Origin: Gillisia sp. Hel1_33_143
GTDB taxonomy: Bacteria > Bacteroidota > Bacteroidia > Flavobacteriales > Flavobacteriaceae
DNA length: 64,000 bases
Direction: 5' to 3'
NCBI RefSeq assembly: GCF_900104765.1
Contig: NZ_LT629737.1
Span: 930,001-994,000 of the forward strand
The notes beneath the pieces are model-generated. The model did no database searches, was not told the DNA's origin, and worked only from the letters and a program-made list of their open reading frames with translations. Every line of letters begins with the position of its first letter. Within the stretch, counting starts at the first letter, position 1. The position numbers were made by a program, and so were the translations under genes. This document shows, piece by piece, positions 1 through 8,538 of this stretch.

Positions 1-616
1 TTCTTATTCTATAGGATGCTAATACCTCATCCATACCTTTAGTTTCACCTATTTGCTTCAATATGCTCAACCAAAGTGCCCAATCTTGTCTCTTTCTAAG
101 CAAAGGAGCATAAACCTTTCCTAATTTATGTGCATTGTAAATTCCGGTTAGATTCCCAATGTAATTAGATTTCAGTAATTTCTGATAAGTCAATACAGCG
201 AGTGCCTGTACCTTTTCACCGGTTTCTTCACCATTCTCGGATATTAGTTTATAGCTTGAAAAAGTCACCACAAGATCATGTGTTTGCATAAAATCTAACT
301 GCAGTTGTAACTTATTAGCATGCCAAAGATCATCTGCATCTAAAAACGCTATATAAGTTCCATTAGCAGCTTCTATTCCTTTATTTCTAGCGGCTCCGGT
401 ACCTAAATTGGAAGTATTATTTAGTAAATTAATACGCTTATCTAAGATCATTAGATTCTCTACGCGTTCTTTGGTATGATCTTTAGAAAAATCATCTATT
501 ACCCATAATTCCCAATTCTTATAGGTTTGTTGCTGAACAGATTTAATAGCCTCTTCTATAAATGCCGAAGAATTATAACAAGGCATAATTATGGAAACTA
601 GAGCTTCACTGTTCAT
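1..616 (-). CDS. GT2 family glycosyltransferase (3' end cut by window)
   Basis: Transfers a sugar from a nucleotide-sugar donor, probably in surface polysaccharide assembly. The reading frame is open from an ATG at 616 to the window edge, giving about 205 residues without the C-terminus. The N-terminus has the GT-A fold pattern: VSIIMPCYNS at about 7-16, a DD pair at 41-42 and the metal-binding DADD at 93-96. A later RQDWALWL stretch matches the conserved acidic region of family 2 enzymes. It starts 11 bases after the UDP-glucuronate decarboxylase stop, as the last visible gene of a long minus-strand unit with rfbC and rfbD. Donor and acceptor cannot be told from sequence. The family call is firm. 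Confidence 0.85.
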   Translation of the reverse strand, partial: MNSEALVSIIMPCYNSSAFIEEAIKSVQQQTYKNWELWVIDDFSKDHTKERVENLMILDKRINLLNNTSNLGTGAARNKGIEAANGTYIAFLDADDLWHANKLQLQLDFMQTHDLVVTFSSYKLISENGEETGEKVQALAVLTYQKLLKSNYIGNLTGIYNAHKLGKVYAPLLRKRQDWALWLSILKQIGETKGMDEVLASYRIR

Positions 617-627
617 TTAAGGGTGTT

Positions 628-1617
628 TTAGCGCTTTATATGTTTGGAGAAGTCTTTGTGTTCACTCTTAAATAATTCCTCCTGTGTAAGGTTCTTAAAA
701 TAATCATAGGTGATCTTCATTCCCTTACTTCTAGAAACCTTTGGCTCCCACCCCAAGATCTCTTTAGCTCTGGTAATATCTGGCTGGCGTTGTAAAGGAT
801 CATCTTCCGGAAGTTCCTTATAAACTATCTTTTGATCTGTATTGGTCAATTTTATGATCTCTTCAGCAAAATCTTTAATAGTAATTTCTTCAGGATTACC
901 AATATTTACCGGTTCGCTGTAATCGCTTAATAACAATCTATAGATACCTTCTACCTGATCATCTACATAACAAAAAGAACGAGTTTGCTGCCCATCCCCA
1001 AAAACAGTCAAATTCTCACCTCTAAGTGCCTGACCAATAAATGCAGGTATAACGCGCCCATCATTTAATCTCATTCTTGGCCCATAAGTATTGAAAATTC
1101 TGGCAATTCTGGTCTCCAAACCATGAAAACGATGATAAGCCATGGTCATAGATTCTTGAAATCGCTTGGCTTCATCATAAACTCCACGAGGGCCTATAGA
1201 ATTTACATTTCCATAATAATCCTCGGTTTGTGGATGTACTAAAGGATCTCCATAAACTTCTGAGGTAGATGCTATTAACAATCGCGCATTCTTTTCTTTA
1301 GCTAATCCTAAAAGATGAAATATACCAATAGACCCCACCTTTAAAGTTTGAATTGGGATCTTTAAATAATCTATTGGGCTGGCAGGAGATGCAAAATGCA
1401 GGATATAGTCTAATTTTCCGGGTACGTGTACATATTTTGTAACATCGTAATGAACGAACTCAAAATTTGGCTCATTTATAAGGTGTTCTATATTTTTCAT
1501 ATCTCCGGTGATCAAATTATCCATCCCGATAACCTGATAACCCTCCTTGATAAACCTATCTGATAAATGAGAACCTAAAAATCCGGCTGCTCCGGTAATC
1601 AATATCTTCTTTGCCAT
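628..1617 (-). CDS. UDP-glucuronic acid decarboxylase (UDP-xylose synthase type)
   Basis: Extended short-chain dehydrogenase that most likely oxidises and decarboxylates UDP-glucuronate to UDP-xylose in the cytoplasm. The NAD-binding GAAGFLG motif is at residues 9-15, STSE at 117-120 and the catalytic YxxxK (Y147, K151) in YDEAKR. The 329-residue length and the stretch [19 protein letters not shown] are typical of bacterial UXS1-like enzymes. It lies 34 bases after rfbD and 11 before a glycosyltransferase, so xylose or a xylose-derived sugar probably enters the same glycan as rhamnose. A related NAD-dependent epimerase cannot be fully excluded. Confidence 0.85.
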   Translation of the reverse strand: MAKKILITGAAGFLGSHLSDRFIKEGYQVIGMDNLITGDMKNIEHLINEPNFEFVHYDVTKYVHVPGKLDYILHFASPASPIDYLKIPIQTLKVGSIGIFHLLGLAKEKNARLLIASTSEVYGDPLVHPQTEDYYGNVNSIGPRGVYDEAKRFQESMTMAYHRFHGLETRIARIFNTYGPRMRLNDGRVIPAFIGQALRGENLTVFGDGQQTRSFCYVDDQVEGIYRLLLSDYSEPVNIGNPEEITIKDFAEEIIKLTNTDQKIVYKELPEDDPLQRQPDITRAKEILGWEPKVSRSKGMKITYDYFKNLTQEELFKSEHKDFSKHIKR

Positions 1618-1651
1618 GTAGCTTTAATTAGATGCTAAAATTAGAGAAAAA

Positions 1652-2509
1652 TTATGCTTTGAAACTTTTATAAAGTTCTAAAAGCGATACTTGCCAAGAC
1701 TTTGGAGTGTAATGGAGATTCTCAATAAGTTTCTGCTTGCTCATTACACTATATTCTGGCCTTGCTGCAATTGTTTTATAAGAACTATCGCTATTAAGCT
1801 GCACTCTATCTAAATTTCCAGAAATTTTTAAAATCTCTTCTGCAAATCCGTACCAGGAAGTCTCTCCAGCATTACTAAAATGATATAAACCTGAATTTCC
1901 GTTCTTTTTTAAAATTACCTGCAAAATTAATTCAGCCAAATCATTAGCATTGGCTGGAGTTCCTATTTGTTCTGGAGTGATATTTATTGTTGATCTTTCT
2001 TCAACTTTATTAAGGATGGTCTTAAAAAAGTTATGACCAAATTCCGAATATAACCAGGAGGTTCTAAAAATAAAATATTCATGTAACAACTCTTGAATGT
2101 AAGCTTCTCCTTTTAATTTTGAAGCACCGTAAACATTTATAGGATTGGTGGAATCTGTTTCCTTATAAGGTTGATCTGCTTTTCCATCAAACACATAATC
2201 TGTAGAAATATGTATTAGCACCGTTCTATTCTCGCGGCATTTAATAGCTAGATTCTTTACAGCTTCTGCATTTATAGAAAATGCTTTCTCTTTTTCGATT
2301 TCTGCTTTTTCCACATTGGTGTATGCGGCACAGTTAATACAGTAATCAATTCTTTTACTCGTAAAACAGGCCTGTAGATCTAAATTGGAAGTAATATCAA
2401 TTTCAGAAGAATCAAAAAAAAGCCAATCTATGGTATTCTCTTGCTCTGCTAATTTCTGAATACATTGGCCTAACTGCCCAGAAGCTCCGGTTACTAATAC
2501 TGTCTTCAT
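1652..2509 (-). CDS. rfbD: dTDP-4-dehydrorhamnose reductase
   Basis: Performs the last step of dTDP-L-rhamnose synthesis, the NAD(P)H-dependent reduction of dTDP-4-keto-L-rhamnose. The 285-residue protein has the nucleotide-binding GASGQLG at 8-14, STDYVFDG at 102-109 and the YxxxK pair Y127/K131, all characteristic of RmlD. Its ATG overlaps the rfbC stop by four bases, so the two genes are translationally coupled. rfbA and rfbB are not in the window and may lie further left or elsewhere. Confidence 0.93.
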   Translation of the reverse strand: MKTVLVTGASGQLGQCIQKLAEQENTIDWLFFDSSEIDITSNLDLQACFTSKRIDYCINCAAYTNVEKAEIEKEKAFSINAEAVKNLAIKCRENRTVLIHISTDYVFDGKADQPYKETDSTNPINVYGASKLKGEAYIQELLHEYFIFRTSWLYSEFGHNFFKTILNKVEERSTINITPEQIGTPANANDLAELILQVILKKNGNSGLYHFSNAGETSWYGFAEEILKISGNLDRVQLNSDSSYKTIAARPEYSVMSKQKLIENLHYTPKSWQVSLLELYKSFKA

Positions 2510-3051
2510 TTGTATAGATCTTGAAGTGTAGGTAATTTAGTGTCTTTTTCAGAAAGGATCATTTCGCTTTCCGGTAAGATCCAGTCTATAGCCAGATCTT
2601 TATCATTATAAATTATTCCAGATTCAGAACCTGGTGAGTAAAATCTATCACACTTATATAAAAAAACAGAAGTTTCAGACAAGGTTATAAACCCATGTGC
2701 AAATCCTTGTGGAATAAATAACTGATGTTGATTCTTATCATTTAAAATAACAGAAAAATGAGATCTAAATTTGGAGGAATCTGGCCTAAGATCTACCACA
2801 ACATCTAACACTTCCCCATAAATAACTCGCACTAATTTTGCCTGAGCATGATCTCCTTCTTGAAAATGCAGACCTCTCAACACTCCTTTTTTTGAAACAG
2901 ATTGATTATCCTGAACAAAATCTATTTCCAGACCTGTAGCTTCTTTAAACTTCTTTTTGTGGAAGCTTTCAGAAAAGACGCCTCTATGATCTGGAAACAT
3001 ATCTGGAGTAAAAAGAAAACAATCCTTTAGCGGAGTTTTTTCAAATTTCAT
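2506..3051 (-). CDS. rfbC: dTDP-4-dehydrorhamnose 3,5-epimerase
   Basis: Epimerises C3 and C5 of dTDP-4-keto-6-deoxyglucose, the step before RfbD. The protein has the usual length of 181 residues and the RmlC cupin signature: RGVFSESF near 23-30, LRGLHFQ with catalytic His62, VLDVVVDLR at 81-89, PQGFAHGF at 114-121 and Tyr138. It overlaps rfbD by four bases and starts nine bases after the DUF6909-like gene, placing rhamnose synthesis inside the operon that begins with the M23 peptidase. Confidence 0.94.
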   Translation of the reverse strand: MKFEKTPLKDCFLFTPDMFPDHRGVFSESFHKKKFKEATGLEIDFVQDNQSVSKKGVLRGLHFQEGDHAQAKLVRVIYGEVLDVVVDLRPDSSKFRSHFSVILNDKNQHQLFIPQGFAHGFITLSETSVFLYKCDRFYSPGSESGIIYNDKDLAIDWILPESEMILSEKDTKLPTLQDLYK

Positions 3052-3060
3052 GGAGTTCTA

Positions 3061-4746
3061 TTAAGAATTGAAAATTTGTTCTAAGATCTTCTCTGTAATT
3101 AAATACGTAGGCTTAACACCGGTGGTTCCCAACCCTCCTGAAGCCAAAGTACTACCTGTTTCTAGTGGATTATCTGATGCATAATAAGCATATCTCACCT
3201 TTACATCTTCGCTAATGCTACCTCTTAACTTAGAAGCGGCCTGAATTGCTTTTTGGTAATGAACACCTTCCATTTCCAGACCCACCACATTCCAGGTAGA
3301 TTCTTGAAAGAATTTTAAGATATCTTTATTCTGAAGGGAAGTTCCTAGAACGGTGATCATGGAACCATCTACCACTTTAATACCGTTACCCTCAAGATCA
3401 GATTTTTTAAGCTCATTCACAAATGGATAGTTATCTGCAGTTCCTTCAAATAGGTGAGCAGATGGTATCATGATATCTCCTTTACCTCCATATAAAATAC
3501 CGGCCTTACCCATAATAGAAATTGAGGCAACATTCATATGTATCTCGTTCTCTTCAATATTATAAGGCTTTAAAAGCTCATCCATAGTCTCATAAGCCTG
3601 CTCTCCAAAAGCATAATCCATTACTACCAATACCGGTTTCTCATCTTCTATCTTCCCTACAAAATCTGGATTTCTAAAACCTTGCTTCAGTTTTGCAGTA
3701 TCAAATACCTGAACGTCTATATTAGTACCACTGGTATCTTCAAGAAATTTCATTCCGTTTTCCAGAGCTACCTTCATAACTTTACTACGTAATTGCCCGT
3801 TACCACTGTCGCTTAAATTTTCATAAAGCTCCATCGCTCCTTTTTGTTTTAGTTCTTCTTCTAAAGCTTCAGGAGTAAAAATGGTATTCATCACACTGTG
3901 CATATTGGCACTAATAATATGAATTGGCCTATGCATCAAGTTATTTTCTAATAAATGCTTCTTTATACCATCTGCCCAGATCTCTCCATGAATGTGATGC
4001 CCTAAACGCTCTCTTAGTACCGGACTAAATGTTACTATACGCTTATTGTTATTGATAGTTTCATCCATTGCCAATTTACCTAACCAATAAATAATATGAA
4101 GAAAACGCTCTTCGTTCTCCGGCAACATGAATTTTGGATATAATGTAGTTACTTCTTTGAAAGTTCTTCCCAGAATATTAGAGGTATGTGTAAGTGCAAT
4201 TTCTCTCTCTATCTGATCTAATTGTGGTTTTTGAACAGCGGCTTCCAGTTTTTTCCAATCTCTGGTAACATTGCCCTCTTCATCTATAATAACTCTTCTC
4301 ATAATTTTATGAGATTCAACAAAAAGAAAGGTAAGGTGCGTTAGTATATCATAGATCTCAGATCTTCCACGAGTGATCTCAATATTCATTTGCTCCTCAT
4401 CAATTCTATAGCAATTTCTTCTTCTTTTTGGAGGAACTATAGGCTTAAAGTGGGAGTTTGCATACCCTTCATCACTGGTAAGATTAATAAATCTACATTC
4501 TTCAATTCCTTTTGGAAGTCTGTCTATAACATATAGAAGTCCGTCTAATTCAACTTTTTCATCTGCAATAGTACCGTAGATCTCTGGGCGAAGTGTTAGT
4601 AAAGATTCGCGTAATGTTTCTCCGGAAACACCCATAGGTTTGTAAAAACCCCTGTTAAACAAGTGTCTCATGGTAATATACATTCTCTCAATAGCATGAG
4701 TGCTTTCTTGTGCGCGGGTGCGGCCTAATTGTTTTAAGTTGATCAT
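3061..4746 (-). CDS. DUF6909-like protein with a nucleoside-phosphorylase-like C-terminus
   Basis: A 561-residue soluble protein of a family conserved in Bacteroidota with no assigned role. The N-terminal half is charged and helical and I recognise no domain in it. The last 190 residues carry GDIMIPSAH, then VVGLEMEGVHYQKAI (LEMEG at 490-494), then VRYAYYASDNP (S524, D525). That order resembles the MEMEG substrate loop and the catalytic Ser-Asp of purine nucleoside phosphorylases and AMP nucleosidases, so I infer a related fold, perhaps a nucleosidase. Its start overlaps the GH3-like gene stop by four bases, suggesting the two proteins work together. The family name is from memory and the function is inferred. 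Confidence 0.6.
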   Translation of the reverse strand: MINLKQLGRTRAQESTHAIERMYITMRHLFNRGFYKPMGVSGETLRESLLTLRPEIYGTIADEKVELDGLLYVIDRLPKGIEECRFINLTSDEGYANSHFKPIVPPKRRRNCYRIDEEQMNIEITRGRSEIYDILTHLTFLFVESHKIMRRVIIDEEGNVTRDWKKLEAAVQKPQLDQIEREIALTHTSNILGRTFKEVTTLYPKFMLPENEERFLHIIYWLGKLAMDETINNNKRIVTFSPVLRERLGHHIHGEIWADGIKKHLLENNLMHRPIHIISANMHSVMNTIFTPEALEEELKQKGAMELYENLSDSGNGQLRSKVMKVALENGMKFLEDTSGTNIDVQVFDTAKLKQGFRNPDFVGKIEDEKPVLVVMDYAFGEQAYETMDELLKPYNIEENEIHMNVASISIMGKAGILYGGKGDIMIPSAHLFEGTADNYPFVNELKKSDLEGNGIKVVDGSMITVLGTSLQNKDILKFFQESTWNVVGLEMEGVHYQKAIQAASKLRGSISEDVKVRYAYYASDNPLETGSTLASGGLGTTGVKPTYLITEKILEQIFNS

Positions 4747-6254
4747 ATGCTTGTACTTGATTTTAATATTAGTTCCAGTTTATCTGCAATATTTCTATCA
4801 TTAGATAATCTTGGTAATTTGTTTTGTCCGCCTAATTTCCCAATAGATTTCATATAATCCTGAAATCCATTTTCGGGCATTTTTCTAATTTTTAAGGTCT
4901 GAAGAATATTTCCTTCCTTTAGATCTAGATAATAAGAATTTTGTTCTTGGAGCGTCTTATCTAGTATTTCTACAAATTCCTTCATATTAGACGGCTCTTT
5001 CTCAAACTCTACAAACCATTCATGATATGGTAATTGTTCTCCTTCAGGAGTAATTTGAGGTGCTACGGTAAACTCTGTGATTCTTGCGCCAGTAGCTTCT
5101 GTAGCCGTCTGCATGGCATATTCTACCTCTTTAGCAATAACATGTTCTCCAAAAGCAGAAATAAAATGCTTTATCCGTCCTGAGACAATAACTTTGAAAG
5201 GTTTAAGAGATGTAAACTGAATAGTATCTCCCAAATTATAAGCCCATAGTCCTGCTGTGGTAGATACAATCATTACATAATTAATACCAACCTCAACCTC
5301 CGCAATGGTTAACCTTTTAGGTTTTTCTTCAAAAAACTCATCAGCTTTGATAAATTCATAGAATATACCGGAGTTTAGCTGAAGGAGCATTCCTTTATCT
5401 TTTTGCAGATCTTGAAAAGCAAAGAAACCTTCAGATGCCGGGTAAAGCTCAATACTATCTACTTTTCTACCTATAAGATTTTCAAATTTTGCACGATACG
5501 GTTCATAATTAACTCCCCCGTAGATAAATAAGTTAAAATTCTTAAATAGATCTCCAACCTTCTGTCCTGTTTTTTGCTGAAGCCTTTCAAAATACATCTG
5601 TACCCAAGAAGGTATCCCGCTAATAACGGTCATATCTTCTCCTTTGGTCTCTTCTACTATAGCATCTACTTTTTTCTCCCAATCTTCTATGCAATTGGTT
5701 TTTAAAGTTGGCATTCTGTTCTTCTGAAGATATGCCGGAACGTAATGAGCCACAATCCCTGAAAGCCTCCCGAGTTTAACTCCATTTTTCTCGTGTAATT
5801 CTGGACTTCCCTGTAGAAATATCATTTTACCATCTACAAACTTTGTATTTCCTGTCTCTGCAATATAACATAGAATCGCATTTCTTGCAGCGTTAATATG
5901 GGTTGGCATAGATTCTTTGGTAAGAGGGATGTATTTTGCCCCACTGGTAGTTCCAGATGTTTTAGCATAATAAAGCGGCTTTCCGGGCCAAAGAATATCT
6001 TCTTCTCCCGCCACCATCTTATCTACATAAAACCGTAATTCTTCATAATCTCTAACAGGAACCTTTTTAGCAAAATCCTGATAGCTCTTAATGCTACTAA
6101 AGTCATGATCTTTACCAAACTTTGTAGAAGCTGCTTTGTGAATAAGATCTTTAAAAACCTCTTCCTGAACTTCTATTGGATTTGAAGCCCATTTGTTGAT
6201 TTTCTTTCTAATATAGTACGCAAAAATCTTTGCGGAGAATGATTTTATAGACAT
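4743..6254 (-). CDS. GH3-family acyl-adenylate-forming protein
   Basis: Belongs to the GH3 branch of adenylate-forming enzymes, named for plant enzymes that join amino acids to jasmonate or auxin. The 503-residue protein shows the phosphate-binding loop YYAKTSGTTSGAKYIPLT near residues 92-109, an ELYPASEGFFAFQ motif in the middle, and the hinge region YNLGDTIQFTSLKPFKVIVSGR. The bacterial substrate is unknown. It has no signal peptide and is probably cytosolic. It is coupled on one side to the DUF6909-like gene (four-base overlap) and follows the M23 peptidase by six bases. The family call is strong; the reaction is open. Confidence 0.85.
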   Translation of the reverse strand: MSIKSFSAKIFAYYIRKKINKWASNPIEVQEEVFKDLIHKAASTKFGKDHDFSSIKSYQDFAKKVPVRDYEELRFYVDKMVAGEEDILWPGKPLYYAKTSGTTSGAKYIPLTKESMPTHINAARNAILCYIAETGNTKFVDGKMIFLQGSPELHEKNGVKLGRLSGIVAHYVPAYLQKNRMPTLKTNCIEDWEKKVDAIVEETKGEDMTVISGIPSWVQMYFERLQQKTGQKVGDLFKNFNLFIYGGVNYEPYRAKFENLIGRKVDSIELYPASEGFFAFQDLQKDKGMLLQLNSGIFYEFIKADEFFEEKPKRLTIAEVEVGINYVMIVSTTAGLWAYNLGDTIQFTSLKPFKVIVSGRIKHFISAFGEHVIAKEVEYAMQTATEATGARITEFTVAPQITPEGEQLPYHEWFVEFEKEPSNMKEFVEILDKTLQEQNSYYLDLKEGNILQTLKIRKMPENGFQDYMKSIGKLGGQNKLPRLSNDRNIADKLELILKSSTSI

Positions 6255-6260
6255 AGGTTA

Positions 6261-7130
6261 TTAATCAAAATCGATATAATCTGTAGGATTTACAGGGTTT
6301 CCTTCTTTCCAAAGTTCAAAATGTAAATGTGGTCCGGTTGTTAATTCTCCGGTAGATCCGGCTGTAGCTATAACTTCTCCTGCACGCACAAAATCTCCTT
6401 GCTCTTTAGTAAGTGAAGAGTTGTGCTTGTATACAGAAATAAGTCCAAAATCATGCTCAACGATCATTACGTATCCGGTTCCTGCACTCCATTCAGCAAA
6501 AATCACTCGTCCGTCTGCCACTGCCTTTACGGGTGCGTTCTTAGCAACCACTACATCTACCGCAAAATGTTTGCTTTTTAATTTATAATTTGCTGAAATA
6601 GGACCCTTTACCGGAGGAAATAGGGCGAAATTCATTGCAGAACCTGCAGATTCTAATACATTGTATTTATCTTCCTGAGCAACCTCATCTCGTAGAAGTG
6701 AATCTGCCTTAGAGGGGCTTAGATCAAGCATTAATGGATCACTAGTAATCGTTTTGGGCAAAGAATCTTTATTAAGATTACCCGGTTCTAGATCTCCATT
6801 TAAAACTTTTCTAATAGACGCATAGTATTGATTGTTCAACACTAATGCTGTTTGAAGCGAATCTGTCTTAAATGCCAATTCTGTCGCTTGCTTTTTTAGA
6901 GCTGCAGAAGAATAGCCCGGAATATACTCTCTAAGTCCTGTAAAGGCTATAAGAAACGTGGTTCCGGCAATAAGGATGATAGCACTAAGCGTTACCGCTA
7001 CAAACACATTCAATTTGGTAAGCTTAAAAGATAGCCTCTCTTCAAAGGTATCTTCGTTAAGCACCACCAATCGATATTTGTGCAGCAATTTCTTAGCGAA
7101 TTTCTTTTTATTCTTATTTGATTGTTTCAT
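6261..7130 (-). CDS. M23 family metallopeptidase (LytM-type), membrane-anchored
   Basis: Probable peptidoglycan endopeptidase in the periplasm. The first 40 residues are basic, one membrane segment spans about 41-64, and the LytM domain fills 175-285. Zinc ligands are visible: H188 and D192 in KHFAVDVV, and H268/H270 in PHLHFELW. The whole set needed for activity is therefore present, unlike degenerate EnvC/NlpD-type activators. It is the first gene of a minus-strand run that continues with six bases into the GH3 gene. A TAnnTTTG element lies upstream at 7148-7155. Confidence 0.9.
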   Translation of the reverse strand: MKQSNKNKKKFAKKLLHKYRLVVLNEDTFEERLSFKLTKLNVFVAVTLSAIILIAGTTFLIAFTGLREYIPGYSSAALKKQATELAFKTDSLQTALVLNNQYYASIRKVLNGDLEPGNLNKDSLPKTITSDPLMLDLSPSKADSLLRDEVAQEDKYNVLESAGSAMNFALFPPVKGPISANYKLKSKHFAVDVVVAKNAPVKAVADGRVIFAEWSAGTGYVMIVEHDFGLISVYKHNSSLTKEQGDFVRAGEVIATAGSTGELTTGPHLHFELWKEGNPVNPTDYIDFD

Positions 7131-7147
7131 AGTAGATACTGCATTTA

Positions 7148-7155
7148 CAAAGATA
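7148..7155 (-). promoter_or_regulatory. Candidate -7 element for the M23/GH3/rfb operon
   Basis: On the minus strand this reads TATCTTTG, an exact match to the Bacteroidota -7 consensus TAnnTTTG, 18 bases before the M23 start. I see no clear -33 TTTG, so the call rests on the -7 box and its position in front of the first gene of the unit. Confidence 0.4.
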
Positions 7156-7216
7156 GCATAAAGTTAAATTTATACTATTTTATAAGTTGTAAACGTTTAT
7201 ATTAATGTTTTCTTAC

Positions 7217-7224
7217 TAAGTTTG
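7217..7224 (+). promoter_or_regulatory. Candidate -7 element for tatA
   Basis: TAAGTTTG matches TAnnTTTG and ends 20 bases before the tatA ATG. A TTTA at 7196-7199, 17 bases upstream, could serve as a degenerate -33 box. Confidence 0.35.
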
Positions 7225-7244
7225 TAACAACTAAATTTTTAATT

Positions 7245-7463
7245 ATGAACGCACTATTTTTACCTTTAGTTATAGGAGCACCTCAAATCATCTTAATTGT
7301 GATAGTAGTATTGCTTTTATTTGGAGGTCGCAAAATACCTGAACTGATGAGAGGTCTTGGAAGTGGTATAAAAGAATTTAAAGACGCATCTAAAGATGAT
7401 GATAATACAACTTCTCAAACTACTACAGATGAAAGCAAAAAGGTATCTGGCGATAACAACTAA
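7245..7463 (+). CDS. tatA: Sec-independent protein translocase TatA/TatE
   Basis: Small subunit of the twin-arginine translocase, which moves folded proteins across the inner membrane. The 72-residue protein has the standard architecture: one membrane helix at about 8-26, the [20 protein letters not shown] hinge and amphipathic helix at 26-45, then an acidic, serine/threonine-rich tail. TatB or TatC are not adjacent. It is a single plus-strand gene between minus-strand neighbours, ended by a shared terminator at 7491-7518. Confidence 0.93.
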   Translation: MNALFLPLVIGAPQIILIVIVVLLLFGGRKIPELMRGLGSGIKEFKDASKDDDNTTSQTTTDESKKVSGDNN

Positions 7464-7490
7464 TTCGACATTTATATCTTTAAAATATTA

Positions 7491-7518
7491 AAAAAGCCCA
7501 ATTAAAATTGGGCTTTTT
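7491..7518. terminator. Bidirectional rho-independent terminator
   Basis: A perfect 12-bp stem (AAAAAGCCCAAT with ATTGGGCTTTTT) around a four-base loop, with an A-run on one side and a T-run on the other. It lies between the convergent tatA and the DUF4837 gene and can end transcripts from both. Confidence 0.9.
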
Positions 7519-7536
7519 TATTACTCTTTATTTTGA

Positions 7537-8514
7537 TTATTGAAATTTAACCGATTTCAATATCGCTTCAAGTTCAAACATGTTATCTCTTTTTGCTGAT
7601 GCCGGAGAAAAAGCAAATCCTTCCAGAATAATATATCTATTGTTGGCCGTATCTCTCACTGCATAATTGATAAATGGCCCAGCCATAAAATCGTTTTTAA
7701 CCTCCCAAGTACCTTTAGTTTCATAAGCAAACTTCCCATCGATCTCAGAATTGAATAGATAAGGAGCGTACGCTTCTTCTGTGATCATGTAACTGCCATC
7801 CAAACGACCTGGAACTCGAGATTTTCCAATAGAATCTCTCATTTTAATGATTTGCCCAACTACATTAGTATCTTTATCTATTGCACTTAAAGGCACTTCA
7901 TAAACCATAATCTCAATATTACCTTTTGGAATATCCTTTCTTATCCAAAAGAACTTTTTATCTTCTATCGCATACCTATAGGCGGTTGGAAATTTCATAG
8001 AAATTCCAAACTGGTCCTCCAATTTATCATCGTCTTTCAGAGATTTTCTAATTCTGCGTTGCTTTTCAGTAATTTCAGTATTCTTTAAAACCTTTATTAA
8101 CGACTCAGAATTTTCTGAGATCTGGTCTACGATTTCTTGCGAATTTTGACCGGATATAACAACTCCTATTTGAGGGTGTGCATATGGATCTTTAAATATT
8201 TTAAATCCCGCCTCTTTTCCTTTTTCTATCTTTACAAATAATCTATTCTGTCTCACAAAGCCTTCAAAAGACTGTTGTGGCATTTGGTTCAATGAAAAAA
8301 GAGGCTCTTCTTGTGGAAGCCCATCTACAGGTGCTGCCAGGGTATTTCGAAGTGATTCTCCAATAGATCCTTCCCATAATTCATTGTCTACAATAACAGA
8401 AACACTATTAATGTTCCCAGAAGAGCTTGTAAGGATAATCTTGTCTTTCTTTTCAGAATTACATCCTGATAATACGGCGGTGAGAAATACAGCTAAGAAT
8501 AAAATATTCTTCAT
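7537..8514 (-). CDS. DUF4837 family lipoprotein
   Basis: A 325-residue envelope lipoprotein of unknown function found across Bacteroidota. The signal peptide ends in the lipobox LSGC (Cys18). The mature part has no repeats or membrane segments. Conserved-looking stretches include ELWEGSIGESLR near 44-55 and FPTAYRYAIEDKKFFWIRKDIPKGN near 200-225. It follows the MltD-like transglycosylase by 24 bases on the same strand, so the two may be co-transcribed and the protein may act near the cell wall. That role is an inference from position only. Confidence 0.75.
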   Translation of the reverse strand: MKNILFLAVFLTAVLSGCNSEKKDKIILTSSSGNINSVSVIVDNELWEGSIGESLRNTLAAPVDGLPQEEPLFSLNQMPQQSFEGFVRQNRLFVKIEKGKEAGFKIFKDPYAHPQIGVVISGQNSQEIVDQISENSESLIKVLKNTEITEKQRRIRKSLKDDDKLEDQFGISMKFPTAYRYAIEDKKFFWIRKDIPKGNIEIMVYEVPLSAIDKDTNVVGQIIKMRDSIGKSRVPGRLDGSYMITEEAYAPYLFNSEIDGKFAYETKGTWEVKNDFMAGPFINYAVRDTANNRYIILEGFAFSPASAKRDNMFELEAILKSVKFQ

Positions 8515-8538
8515 AGAGAGTTTGTTATGAAAACAGAC

